A stretch of 64,000 bases of DNA from Thermocoleostomius sinensis A174 (GCF_026802175.1 NZ_CP113797.1:5619026-5683025), one strand, 5' to 3'; numbered from the stretch's first letter, positions 43,779 to 52,383 are shown. Notes: a model not told the origin generated them from the letters alone. Numbers and translations are program-made.

Positions 43779-44810
43779 ATGTTATCCACTCAAGAGCCTG
43801 TCTTGCGCCGTTTCTGGTATCCTGTGCTGCCGATTGCTGATCTTAGCAATTCTCCCCGCTCCTTCACGCTGCTCGGACAACCGTTAGTGCTATGGATCAC
43901 CGATAATGGAGCGCCTGCCGCTCTCGCCGATCGCTGCTGTCACCGTTCTGCCAAACTCTCATTGGGGATTGTTCAGCAAAACTGCATACGCTGTCCGTAT
44001 CACGGTTGGGCATTTGACAGTGCAGGAATCTGTACCGATGTGCCTCAACTCGACCCTGAAACAGCAATTCCGAAAACCTATCGTGTGCCTTCCTATTTGT
44101 GCGAAGAACGCTATGGCTATGTCTGGGTTTGTCTGGATGATGACCCGATATTGCCCATTCCCGAAATTCCAGAAGCAAACGTATCCGAGCATCGGCTGAT
44201 TCCTCAGTTCTACGAAGTATGGAACTGTAGTGGACTACGATTGATGGAAAATTCCTTTGACAATGCTCACCTGAGTTTTGTCCACGCTGCCTCATTTGGC
44301 ATGGAAGATCAGCCTAAGCCCGCTAGCTCTGAACTGATTCCTCAGGAATTGGGGCTTAAAGTCTATTCAACGATTCCCGTTGTGAATCCGCCTGCCCAGC
44401 AGCAAAACCTCAACATTCCAGATAGTTTAACGGTGCGCCATATTGAATCAACCTGGTATCCTCCCTTTATTCGCACGCTCAAGATCACTTACCCCAACGG
44501 CTTGCTTCACCTGATCTTTACTGCTGCCACGCCGATCGACGATCGCACCTCGCAAATTGTTCAATTCTGCATTCGCAACGATACTGAAGCCGATGTTAGC
44601 GCCGAGTCAATCGTAGCCTTCGATCGCCAGGTTGTTGAGGAAGACAAGGTGGTGCTGGAATCCACCGACTACGACACCCCCCTGGATTTGACGGTTGAAC
44701 AGCATATGTCCTCAGACCAGCCCGGTATCGTCATGCGGCGGCAACTGGCGGCACTGATCAAGTCCTATGGGGCAGGTCAGCCGAAGGGTCAGGTGTTGGC
44801 AGAGATATAA
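43779..44810 (+). CDS. Rieske [2Fe-2S] oxygenase, second paralogue
   Basis: 343 aa, clearly a tandem duplicate of the preceding gene: both share QPVLRRFWYPV- and GYVWVCLDD-type stretches. Rieske ligands are CCH (ALADRCCHRSAKLS) and CPYH (CIRCPYHGWAFD); the catalytic iron site is LMENSFDNAHLSFVHAASFG. The divergence in the C-terminal half suggests different substrates or a two-subunit enzyme, as in paired N-demethylases (NdmA/NdmB), although this analogy is only an inference. ATG at 43779 follows GGAG at eight bases; a TTG immediately upstream is possible. Confidence 0.93.
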   Translation: MLSTQEPVLRRFWYPVLPIADLSNSPRSFTLLGQPLVLWITDNGAPAALADRCCHRSAKLSLGIVQQNCIRCPYHGWAFDSAGICTDVPQLDPETAIPKTYRVPSYLCEERYGYVWVCLDDDPILPIPEIPEANVSEHRLIPQFYEVWNCSGLRLMENSFDNAHLSFVHAASFGMEDQPKPASSELIPQELGLKVYSTIPVVNPPAQQQNLNIPDSLTVRHIESTWYPPFIRTLKITYPNGLLHLIFTAATPIDDRTSQIVQFCIRNDTEADVSAESIVAFDRQVVEEDKVVLESTDYDTPLDLTVEQHMSSDQPGIVMRRQLAALIKSYGAGQPKGQVLAEI

Positions 44811-44827
44811 GGGCTAAGAGCAGTGCT

Positions 44828-44848
44828 ACCGCTGAGGCGGTGAATTTT
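44828..44848 (+). terminator. Weak hairpin with T-tract after the Rieske genes
   Basis: ACCGC, TGAG, GCGGT followed by GAATTTTTC. The stem is short (5 bp), so termination may be partial. Confidence 0.45.
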
Positions 44849-44881
44849 TCAGCAAGTCATGCAGTGGCTGAATTAATTGCG

Positions 44882-45184
44882 TCAGATCACACGAATCATA
44901 TCCTCTAAAACAGGGGTTCGCAGGTGTTCTTTCAGCGCGTCCACCGTACCCAAATCGATGGAGCGCTGAAGCACATCTTCCAAGAAATATTGGATATCAA
45001 AGACCTGGAAAAAACCCACTGGTTTAGAGAATTCCACCAAAATATCTACATCACTGTCAGCATTCGCCTCATTCCGGGCAACAGAACCAAATACCCCAAG
45101 CGACTTCACCCCCATCGCTTCCAGGGTCATCCGATGCGCCCTGATCCGGTTAACAACCTCATTTTGATCAACGCCTGTAGACAT
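44882..45184 (-). CDS. Minimal nucleotidyltransferase (MNT/MntA-like), no HEPN partner
   Basis: 100 aa. The nucleotidyltransferase motif GSVARNEANADSDVDILVEF (GSx10DxD) is complete, with a typical C-terminal end. MNT proteins usually form MNT-HEPN toxin-antitoxin pairs, in which MntA AMPylates the HEPN toxin. Here no HEPN gene is adjacent; downstream on the minus strand lies the 3' end of a Rieske gene. It is therefore an orphan, perhaps a remnant. The ATG at 45184 gives the family-like start MSTGVDQNEVVNRI. Confidence 0.85.
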   Translation of the reverse strand: MSTGVDQNEVVNRIRAHRMTLEAMGVKSLGVFGSVARNEANADSDVDILVEFSKPVGFFQVFDIQYFLEDVLQRSIDLGTVDALKEHLRTPVLEDMIRVI

Positions 45185-45269
45185 AATCCATCGCCAAAAG
45201 GTATCTAGCTCTACTGTACCAATGCCCCAGTCCTCTCTCCAAAACCCAAAATTTAAAACCCAAAAGTCT

Positions 45270-46673
45270 ATGCAAACCCTGATCCAATCCGTCCTTACCC
45301 TCCAGCACAACAGGCTCCAAACCGTCGATGTCCTTCTGGACGATGAGCAGATTCATACCATCGCCCCTGCCGGAACCCTCTCCCCATTGCCTCAGCAGCA
45401 GGTGATTTCAGGACAGGACAAATTGCTCCTACCGGGATTCGTCAACGGCCACACCCACTCCTCCCAGGTCTGGCAGCGAGGGCTGATTCCCCAACTGCCC
45501 CTGGAACTGTGGCTGGCGAATGTATTCGACTCTACGCCCCAACAGGTTGAACAGTTTTACTGGGGGGCAGTGAGTACCGCAGTCGATACCCTGCTGTCTG
45601 GGGGCACTTGCCTGATGGATCATGCCTACCTCATTCCTGGTCAAGAGAGGGAAACGATCGATGCCTTGGTACGAGGCTATCAGGATGTGGGAATTCGCGC
45701 CGTGATCGCGCCGTTGATTCAAGATTTACCCTTCACCGCCGGACTGCCCTCCGGGTGTTTACTACCCCAATCGTCATCACCTCGGTCTGCATCCCAGTGG
45801 CTGGACTTAATGGAGATATTGATTGCAGAATTCCATGATCCCGATTGCGGTATCTACATCGGGCTGGGGCCCACTGGCTTTCACCGTTGTTCCGATGAAC
45901 TGCTTCAGGGTTGTGCCGAACTGAGCGATCGCCACCAGCTTTGTTATCACACCCATCTCCTCGAAACCCGCGCCCAGCACCAACTGGCTCAGGAGCGTTA
46001 TGGCATCAGTGCAGTAGAGCATCTCTACCAATTGGGTTGTCTGGGATCACGCACCTCTCTGGCTCACGGGGTGTGGATTGACGATACCGATATTGAATTA
46101 CTGGCATCCACAGGGGCGACTCTGGTACACAATCCCGTTAGCAACCTGCGTCTGGGCAGTGGTTTGGCTCCGGTTCTCAAAGGTTTACAAGCGGGGTTAA
46201 ACATTTCCTTTGGCTGTGATGGAGCAGCCAGCAACGATGCCCAAAACCTGTTGGAGGTGATTAAGTTAGGCACGATCCTGCATACAGTGTCTGACCCGGA
46301 TTACAAAAACTGGCTGACCCCAGAGCAGGCATTGCAAATGGCAACAGTGGGCGGAGCAAAGGGCGTGAATTTGAGCGATCGCACGGGTAGCCTTACTCCA
46401 GGAATGGACGCTGATCTGGTACTCTATAATCTCAACCATCCCTCTCTGTTGCCCCGAACCAATCCCCTGCAACTGCTGGTGCTGGGACGACCCACCGAAG
46501 TCGTGGAGTCCGTTTGGGTGAAGGGTAAACCGATCGTTAAGCAGGGACAGATGATGACCATAGACATCCATACACTGCACAATGCGTTGCGTCACCACGC
46601 TGTAGAAATCAGCTTGTTCTCACCTCAGCATCGAGCAGTTGAATCCCACTATCATCAAGTGATGCTGCACTAG
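45270..46673 (+). CDS. Metal-dependent amidohydrolase (TrzA/SsnA/AtzB-like deaminase)
   Basis: 467 aa. The amidohydrolase metal site is recognisable: GFVNGHTHSSQ (HxH), CYHTHLLETRAQH, LAHGVWIDD, and GCDGAASNDAQN (catalytic Asp). Members deaminate or dechlorinate N-heterocycles (guanine, cytosine, s-triazines, melamine, 8-oxoguanine, pterins). Its position behind an importer and two oxygenases suggests removal of an amino group from the same compound. The HTHSSQVWQRG pocket residues differ from standard guanine deaminase, so the substrate is open. ATG at 45270 is assumed; no clear ribosome-binding site. The spacer to the MNT gene, on the opposite strand, is 85 bp. Confidence 0.9.
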   Translation: MQTLIQSVLTLQHNRLQTVDVLLDDEQIHTIAPAGTLSPLPQQQVISGQDKLLLPGFVNGHTHSSQVWQRGLIPQLPLELWLANVFDSTPQQVEQFYWGAVSTAVDTLLSGGTCLMDHAYLIPGQERETIDALVRGYQDVGIRAVIAPLIQDLPFTAGLPSGCLLPQSSSPRSASQWLDLMEILIAEFHDPDCGIYIGLGPTGFHRCSDELLQGCAELSDRHQLCYHTHLLETRAQHQLAQERYGISAVEHLYQLGCLGSRTSLAHGVWIDDTDIELLASTGATLVHNPVSNLRLGSGLAPVLKGLQAGLNISFGCDGAASNDAQNLLEVIKLGTILHTVSDPDYKNWLTPEQALQMATVGGAKGVNLSDRTGSLTPGMDADLVLYNLNHPSLLPRTNPLQLLVLGRPTEVVESVWVKGKPIVKQGQMMTIDIHTLHNALRHHAVEISLFSPQHRAVESHYHQVMLH

Positions 46674-46874
46674 GATGCTGACGTAAGTTGCCTTAAAAGG
46701 ACATAGCCAGAACAAACAGCCGTGAGCTAACAGACTGATTATCGACTGATTTTTATGGACTAATTATTTTTGATCGCTTCCAACTGTTCTGTGGCAATCT
46801 CTGGCAATCTATAGTTGATGCCACAAAGCCTTAACTAGCATAAAGGCAATATTAACTGCTCACGATCTAACCGT

Positions 46875-48263
46875 ATGGATTTATGGTCTAGTCCTCAACC
46901 ACCCTCTCGCAGCGCTGGTCCTAGCACGCCGCAAGGCGATCGCCAAGTTGCCGGGAAAGCCCTGCGTCAAACCGTACCGCGTTCTGCCCATCGTGACTGG
47001 CACCCGAACAGCGATCGTCCTGACCCACTAGAATTACTCGCAAAATCTAACCAACAGCGCATTCCAGATCTGATTCCGATTCGGCATTGGCGCATGATGC
47101 AGTCTCCGTTTACCTTTTTGCGCGGCAGTGCCATCATCATGGCAGCAGATTTGGCCACAACTCCGACGACTGGCATTCAAGTTCAAGCCTGTGGGGACTG
47201 TCATTTGCTCAACTTTGGCGGGTTTGCCACGCCCGAACGCAATCTCATTTTTGATCTAAATGACTTTGATGAAACGCTGATGGCTCCATGGGAGTGGGAC
47301 GTGAAGCGGCTTGTCACCAGTTTCATCTTAGCGGGTCGAGACTTGCAGTTGTCAGATCAGTCCAGTTCAGAAGCGGCACAGGCGGCTGTTCAAGCCTATC
47401 GATTGGCGATCGCTCAGTATAGCCAGATGCGAACGCTGGATGTGTGGTACGCCCGTCTAGATGCCGATGTGCTAATCGATCACGCGCCCGATGAAGACAC
47501 GCGCAAACATTGGGAAAAAATGGCCGCCAAGGCGTTTAACCGCACCCTAGACCAAGCCGTAGCCCAATTAACCGAAGTGGTGGAAGGACAGCGCCGCTTC
47601 ATCGATAATCCACCGCTCATCTATCACCTGCCCAATCAAGCCGAGTATTTTGAGCAAATTAGCAGTTTGTTTGAGCAGTACCGGGATACGCTTCAGGTCG
47701 ATCGCCAGTTCTTGCTCGATCGCTATCGTCTGGTAGATGTGGCCTTGAAAGTGGTGGGCGTTGGCAGTGTGGGGACGCATTGCGGCGTTGCCCTGTTGCT
47801 AGATGATAACGACGATCCGCTGCTATTGCAGTACAAAGAAGCCCGTCCCTCAGTGCTGGAACCCTATGCAGGCAAGAGTCCCTATCCCCACGAAGGACAG
47901 CGCATTGTCAGCAGACAGCGGTTGATGCAAGCCGCCAGCGATATTTTTCTGGGTTGGACTACAAATGTGGAAGGGCATGACTTTTATTTCCGGCAACTAA
48001 AAGATATGAAAACTGCCATCAAGCTCAAAGGGATGTCTGCCCGTAGCTTGGAAGATTACGCCGAGATTTGTGGCTCTGCCCTAGCGCGTGCCCATGCCCG
48101 CACAGGGGACTCTGCTCTGATCAGCGGCTACTTGGGCAAAAGCGATGCTTTTGATCAGGCCGTGACGGATTTCGCCGTGGCCTACGCTTACCAAGTGGAG
48201 CAGGACTATCAAAGGTTGGTGGAAGCGGTGCAGTTTGGTCACGTTGAGGCAAAACTGGGGTAG
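46875..48263 (+). CDS. DUF2252 family protein
   Basis: 462 aa. RIPDLIPIRHWRMMQSPFTF, followed by GDCHLLNFGGFATPERNLIF and DLNDFDETLMAPWEWDVKRL, is characteristic of DUF2252, a family with a protein-kinase-like (aminoglycoside-phosphotransferase-like) fold whose substrate is unknown. The HLLNFG and DLNDFDE motifs look like the catalytic and metal-binding loops of that fold. It stands alone after the amidohydrolase, with a 201-bp spacer, and may be unrelated to it. Confidence 0.9.
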   Translation: MDLWSSPQPPSRSAGPSTPQGDRQVAGKALRQTVPRSAHRDWHPNSDRPDPLELLAKSNQQRIPDLIPIRHWRMMQSPFTFLRGSAIIMAADLATTPTTGIQVQACGDCHLLNFGGFATPERNLIFDLNDFDETLMAPWEWDVKRLVTSFILAGRDLQLSDQSSSEAAQAAVQAYRLAIAQYSQMRTLDVWYARLDADVLIDHAPDEDTRKHWEKMAAKAFNRTLDQAVAQLTEVVEGQRRFIDNPPLIYHLPNQAEYFEQISSLFEQYRDTLQVDRQFLLDRYRLVDVALKVVGVGSVGTHCGVALLLDDNDDPLLLQYKEARPSVLEPYAGKSPYPHEGQRIVSRQRLMQAASDIFLGWTTNVEGHDFYFRQLKDMKTAIKLKGMSARSLEDYAEICGSALARAHARTGDSALISGYLGKSDAFDQAVTDFAVAYAYQVEQDYQRLVEAVQFGHVEAKLG

Positions 48264-48520
48264 GGCATATCGTGAAGTTCAACCCAATGCGACTATGTGG
48301 GTAGATTGCACAAACAATCTTGAAACCATCTTAAGTGATCTAGTTCTATGGGGTGACTATGAGTTCTGCCTTAAGACCCTCCTAATTTAGCCGTCAGAGT
48401 TGCTAGATTGTGATCACTGAAATTGATGGGCATTTAAGTTTTGTGCTTTACCGAAAGCATTAGCGGGATAACTTTTAACGTGCCAAGCTGAACCTGATTT
48501 GGGTTGGACTCCCTGGCTAA

Positions 48521-48550
48521 TTTGTTATCTAAATGTTTGTTATCTAAATG
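48521..48550. repeat. 15-bp perfect tandem duplication
   Basis: TTTGTTATCTAAATG twice in succession; the second copy supplies the possible ATG of the following small gene. Confidence 0.9.
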
Positions 48551-48856
48551 TTGTCTAATAAGGTTGCAAATGCAACTTCCTGTATGAATTCTGAGTTTAT
48601 GGATTCTGATTCCGATGACCCTTTTCCGAGCTTGTTTCGCCAATTCCTTCTGGTGTTGCTCAGTCTTTTTGATGATGCCTTAATCGTCGGACTTTCCAAA
48701 CTGGGTTGTGAAGTTCCTTGTCTTAAAGTCCTTTCTCCAATTGTGCTCAGCGGTACGGCTCTGTACCTAGTAGTTCAATTTTGCAAGCATGGCATTCCCG
48801 GCTTAATTGCAATTTTGCAAGCATTCCAGCAGGAACCCGAAGGTACGGAAGCGTGA
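48548..48856 (+). CDS. Small hydrophobic hypothetical protein (up to 102 aa)
   Basis: Unrecognised. An acidic N-terminal part (DSDSDDP) is followed by hydrophobic stretches (FLLVLLSLFDDALIVGLSKL and VLSPIVLSGTALYLVVQFC) that could form membrane helices. The start is uncertain (48548 or an ATG at 48584), with no clear ribosome-binding site. It may be genuine but is weakly supported. Confidence 0.4.
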   Translation: MLSNKVANATSCMNSEFMDSDSDDPFPSLFRQFLLVLLSLFDDALIVGLSKLGCEVPCLKVLSPIVLSGTALYLVVQFCKHGIPGLIAILQAFQQEPEGTEA

Positions 48857-49000
48857 AACGATTAGGTTCATACTAGTAATTAATGGATAGATAGCGATTA
48901 GGGAAGGTGCAACACAAGTTTGTGCTTCTCTAGACAGTCGAAACAATAATTTGACTGTAAGCAGCATGAGGTAACCGTTTACCGATGGTGGGAACAAGAG

Positions 49001-49031
49001 TAAAAGAAAACTGGGGGCATAACACCCCCAG
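49001..49031 (-). terminator. Intrinsic terminator of the mgtA-mgtE cluster
   Basis: CTGGGGG and CCCCCAG form a perfect 7-bp stem with a 7-nt loop. Read on the minus strand, TTTTCTTTTA follows. It lies 14 bases after the mgtE stop. Confidence 0.85.
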
Positions 49032-49044
49032 CAGAAACTGTGAA

Positions 49045-50421
49045 TCAAGTTTGAATGCCTAACAGTAAGGAAACCAGATAAAAGTAGAGCAGTAGCCCGG
49101 TAAAGTCCTTGATGGTGGTAATGAACGGATCGGCAGCCGGACCATGATCAAAGCCGAATCTCAGTAGAATCCAGGGCAAGAGGGCACCCAAGACCGCTGC
49201 TAAGGTGACGACCGCGAACAGAGAAAGGCCAACAGCGATGCCAAGTTGGGGTACTTCATTGGGGGCACCCTGCCAGAAATAGGCGATCGTTCCCCCTGCT
49301 AGACCTAAAATCGCGCCCATGATTAGACCAATACGGAATTCCCGGAACAAGTAACCTCCGTAATGCCGAATGTCGATATGTTGCCATGCCAGTCCACGGG
49401 CAAACACAGTTGTGGATTGGGTTCCAACATTTCCACCCATGTCCATCACCACAGGAATGAAAATCGCCACCACAACGACGGCTTCCAAAATTTCCTCAAA
49501 GTTCTGGATCACACCCCCGACAACCATACCGCCAATCAGGGTAATAATTAGGCACAGAATCCGAAGTTGAACGGCATAGCGAATCGGCCCTCGAACTAAC
49601 TTTTCACTCCACGCTTGGTCACGGGTTAACAGCCCCCCGACCCCCGCCTGAGCCAGAGCCGCGCTGGAGGCTTCTTCTTCGATCAGGTCAATTACATCGT
49701 CAAAGGTAAGATCGCCCACAAGCCGCCCCTCGCTGTCTAGTACCGGAATGGCAGGCAGGTCATAATCTTTCAGCAAACGTGCCGCTTGCATCTCAGGAGC
49801 AATGGCACTGATAGCAATGTCCCGACCATCTGCCAACTGCTCAATCAGCAGTTCTGGGTTGGCTTTAATCAAGCGCACTGTGCGGACAAAGCCTCGATAC
49901 ATCCCCTGGGGATCAATGATGAACACTAAATCCAGGTCGTTGTCTCCAAGTTGAGATTCGCGCACAGATGCCAATACGGCACTGACTTTTGAACCTTCTC
50001 GCACTGCCAAATAGCGCAGGTTCATCCGCCGCCCAGCACTGCCTTCGGGGTAGCCCAGCAGCAAATCGACGGCCTCACGTGAGGTAGGTCTCAGTTGGCT
50101 GAGCAGACGCTTGGTTACTTTGGCGGGTAGCTCTTCAAACAAACGGACTCGTTGTTCAGGTTCAAGGGCTTCTAAGATTGGTAGGATTTCAGGATCGGTC
50201 ATTTGCCGAATCAGGTCAGCTTGCTCGTCCGGACTGAGCATTTCAAAGACCGCGATCGCCTTGTCCTTATCCAACAATCGAAACGCCAGAACCCGCTGGG
50301 GTGGATCAATTTCTAGCAACGATCGTACCAGTTCAGCTACGCTGAGTTGATTAGCTGTTAACTTGGCAGCACCTAATCCCTTGGGTTGATTGAGTAATTC
50401 TTTGAATGCATTCTGTGCCAT
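49045..50421 (-). CDS. mgtE: Magnesium transporter MgtE
   Basis: 458 aa Mg2+ channel/transporter of the inner membrane. The cytosolic N-domain (about 30-135, with repeated LL..LDP..R.AFRLLDKDKAIAVFEML-type helices), two CBS domains (about 140-265, including AARLLKDYDLPAIPVLDSEG) and five membrane helices (about 285-457) are all seen. The pore motif MDMGGNVGTQS is intact. AGGAGG precedes the start. The N-domain and CBS pair gate the pore in response to cytosolic Mg2+ in well-studied relatives. It is the last gene of the cluster, 94 bp after a detached MgtE-N-like gene. Confidence 0.97.
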   Translation of the reverse strand: MAQNAFKELLNQPKGLGAAKLTANQLSVAELVRSLLEIDPPQRVLAFRLLDKDKAIAVFEMLSPDEQADLIRQMTDPEILPILEALEPEQRVRLFEELPAKVTKRLLSQLRPTSREAVDLLLGYPEGSAGRRMNLRYLAVREGSKVSAVLASVRESQLGDNDLDLVFIIDPQGMYRGFVRTVRLIKANPELLIEQLADGRDIAISAIAPEMQAARLLKDYDLPAIPVLDSEGRLVGDLTFDDVIDLIEEEASSAALAQAGVGGLLTRDQAWSEKLVRGPIRYAVQLRILCLIITLIGGMVVGGVIQNFEEILEAVVVVAIFIPVVMDMGGNVGTQSTTVFARGLAWQHIDIRHYGGYLFREFRIGLIMGAILGLAGGTIAYFWQGAPNEVPQLGIAVGLSLFAVVTLAAVLGALLPWILLRFGFDHGPAADPFITTIKDFTGLLLYFYLVSLLLGIQT

Positions 50422-50515
50422 GAAAAACCTCCTCTCGTTTACAACAGTTGAAGCTGAGTAGTTACCATTTGCCTAAGTCAGTAAGGTTTCCTCCTTTTCT
50501 GATTGATGACAGTGC

Positions 50516-50908
50516 TTACACGGTGCGAACCATGATGCCTCGCAGGGCAGCGGTGGCGCGACAAAATTCACTCGCCATTGTGGACACAAATTCCTCGCGC
50601 ATGGCAGTCGGCAAATTGGCAAAAATCTGGTGACGATCGATCGGACGCAGTGCAGTCAGCAACCAGATCGCTTCTGGCAAATCTATCTCCTGAAATAGCT
50701 TTGTCTGCTCACTCACCTGAAGCTGCTTGAAGACTGAAATAGCTTTGTCTTTTTGGAGCAGTAATAGGATCAATCCCTGGCGATGAAGGGGAATCTTGGG
50801 CAGCGATCGGGCGATCTCCGCTACACTGAGATGGTTAACTTGGCGTTCCATCGCATCTAGTTGGGTCAGGTTTTCTAACAAGATGTCCAAAACTGTGCAA
50901 GACATCAT
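50516..50908 (-). CDS. Stand-alone MgtE N-domain-like protein (130 aa)
   Basis: Contains the helical repeat pattern of the MgtE N-terminal domain: SVAEIARSLPKIPLHRQGLI, LLQKDKAISVFKQLQVSEQT and LLTALRPIDRHQIFANLPT parallel the same region of the neighbouring full MgtE. There is no CBS domain or membrane segment. The MgtE N-domain helps lock the channel at high Mg2+; a free version might bind the channel, the ATPase or another partner. This role is an inference. AGGTG precedes the ATG. It lies between another domain-only gene and mgtE. Confidence 0.8.
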   Translation of the reverse strand: MMSCTVLDILLENLTQLDAMERQVNHLSVAEIARSLPKIPLHRQGLILLLLQKDKAISVFKQLQVSEQTKLFQEIDLPEAIWLLTALRPIDRHQIFANLPTAMREEFVSTMASEFCRATAALRGIMVRTV

Positions 50909-50971
50909 TCACCTCTCTGTATTGAAAAATTAAGAAAAAAATTGAAAACTATTACTGTTGTTGTTCCAAAA

Positions 50972-51412
50972 TTAATCACCGCAATCATCGATCTCCCACC
51001 AATCGGGATAATCATCATTAGAGTCATCGGTGAATGACGCTGTTGGTAGTTGCGGGATGTTCAACAGTTCGTGAACAGCCGCTTGAAATTCTTCGTGTAA
51101 TTTGGCAATCAGTCCATCAATCGCCTCAGTGGGCAAACCAGCTAGGAGTTGCTGTCGGTCTTCGGGTCCCATTGCTTCTAGGACTGGTATCAGCGCTGCG
51201 GCATCCATGGATTGCAGTAACTCCATCTGAATTGGAGGTGGAAGATAAGTAAGAACTGCGATCGCCAATCCTTCTCCCAATAGCTCAAAGGCAAGCAATC
51301 GTTGTTCCGGATCAATTTCAGCTAGCGATCGTGCCCGCTCTTCAATGCGTTGAAGTTGACTAAAGACGGCTGAAATTTCTGGTTGTAATGGGGGCAAGGC
51401 GTTGTCAGCCAT
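50972..51412 (-). CDS. Second stand-alone MgtE N-domain-like protein with acidic tail (146 aa)
   Basis: The core repeats the same pattern: SLAEIDPEQRLLAFELLGEG, VLTYLPPPIQMELLQSMD, VLEAMGPEDRQQLLAGLPTE. It then extends into an acidic, Trp/Asp-rich C-terminal tail (DDSNDDYPDWWEIDDCGD) that could bind divalent cations. No CBS domain or membrane helix is present. A strong AGGAGGTGA precedes the ATG. It is more divergent from mgtE than the next gene. Proposed regulatory partner, unproven. Confidence 0.8.
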   Translation of the reverse strand: MADNALPPLQPEISAVFSQLQRIEERARSLAEIDPEQRLLAFELLGEGLAIAVLTYLPPPIQMELLQSMDAAALIPVLEAMGPEDRQQLLAGLPTEAIDGLIAKLHEEFQAAVHELLNIPQLPTASFTDDSNDDYPDWWEIDDCGD

Positions 51413-51575
51413 TGTTCACCTCCTGAATCACTTCTGGAATGAAACGTCATTCGGTCATCGGACAAAGGCGCAGGATTATCCTTGCGAAGAATCGTTTGCT
51501 ACAGCAAAGGCATGAGTGAGGGCGCAGCAATAGGCAGACTAGGGTGAAATGCCTCGCTTCAAATACTTCAAATTG

Positions 51576-51929
51576 CTAATGGTCAACGCTGATAAGTTGA
51601 AGGCATCGGCGCGTCACCCGTTTTTCCTGCCACTTCAGCCAGAGCATCGTGACCCGAAAACCACAAAACAGCAGGAACCGTCGCCACAGAGAATCGCTGG
51701 AGGCAGGTTCATCAGGTACAGGCAGATTCAGACGCAATAAACGAATGGCATCGGCTGCGGCTGAGCGTTCCGCGTTCCGGGCAAGCATCAAGAGAATCTC
51801 CTGACGAGATTTCAACGTTTCACGATTTGCCAGAGCACAATAGAGATGGAATGCCAATCGCTGGCTGCAATAACGCTGCTGCAAAACCATGCCCAGTTGA
51901 GAGCGCTGCAATGAGAATTGGGTCGCCAT
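51576..51929 (-). CDS. Hypothetical helical protein of the magnesium cluster (117 aa)
   Basis: Not recognised with confidence. The first 75 residues have the spacing of a ferritin/rubrerythrin-like helix pair (QRYCSQRLAFHLYCALANRE; EILLMLARNAERSAAADAIR), but the usual Glu/His iron ligands are mostly missing. A basic, hydrophobic C-terminal stretch (FLLFCGFRVTMLWLKWQEKR) could associate with membranes. GGGGAAGG precedes the ATG, and the gene starts 12 bp after the previous stop, so it is probably translationally linked within the operon. Confidence 0.65.
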   Translation of the reverse strand: MATQFSLQRSQLGMVLQQRYCSQRLAFHLYCALANRETLKSRQEILLMLARNAERSAAADAIRLLRLNLPVPDEPASSDSLWRRFLLFCGFRVTMLWLKWQEKRVTRRCLQLISVDH

Positions 51930-51941
51930 CCTTCCCCTCCC

Positions 51942-52274
51942 CTAATCGGCATCCAGGGCAGGGGGAAATGCGCTGTTAGCCAAGTTATCTATTGTCATCA
52001 GGGCATTGAATGCAGAATGACAAGATATTGGGCTAGAAGGAATGTGATTGCTATCGGCGATTAAGGACAGATAGGGCTGTAATTCGTCCCAAAGGGTCAG
52101 CAATTGCTGATAGGTTTCATGGGTTGGGAGTTTGCCACCCGTATGCAACCCAGCAAGAAGGGATACCCGATAGGCAAAGGACTGAAGATGAATGTTAAAT
52201 TCCTGGCTGAACTGGTTCTTGTCGCCCCGATAACGGGCGATCGGGCAGGCAAACTGTTGAAGTTGAGTTTTCAT
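51942..52274 (-). CDS. Hypothetical protein of the magnesium cluster (110 aa)
   Basis: No family recognised. Soluble, Leu/Gln/His-rich, probably helical (FNIHLQSFAYRVSLLAGLHT, ETYQQLLTLWDELQPYLSLI). The ATG at 52274 is preceded by GGAGG with six bases spacing. It is in the middle of the minus-strand unit, 109 bp after the 45-aa membrane peptide and 12 bp before the next gene, hence presumably related to magnesium handling. Confidence 0.65.
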   Translation of the reverse strand: MKTQLQQFACPIARYRGDKNQFSQEFNIHLQSFAYRVSLLAGLHTGGKLPTHETYQQLLTLWDELQPYLSLIADSNHIPSSPISCHSAFNALMTIDNLANSAFPPALDAD

Positions 52275-52383
52275 GATCGCCTCCAAAGATACGTAGCTTG
52301 GTTTACTGAAGATGCTTCGCTTGAGCAGTTTTTGGGCAACGCTTGAAGAAGATCCGGCTGCCCGTAGACATGAATAGTAGACA

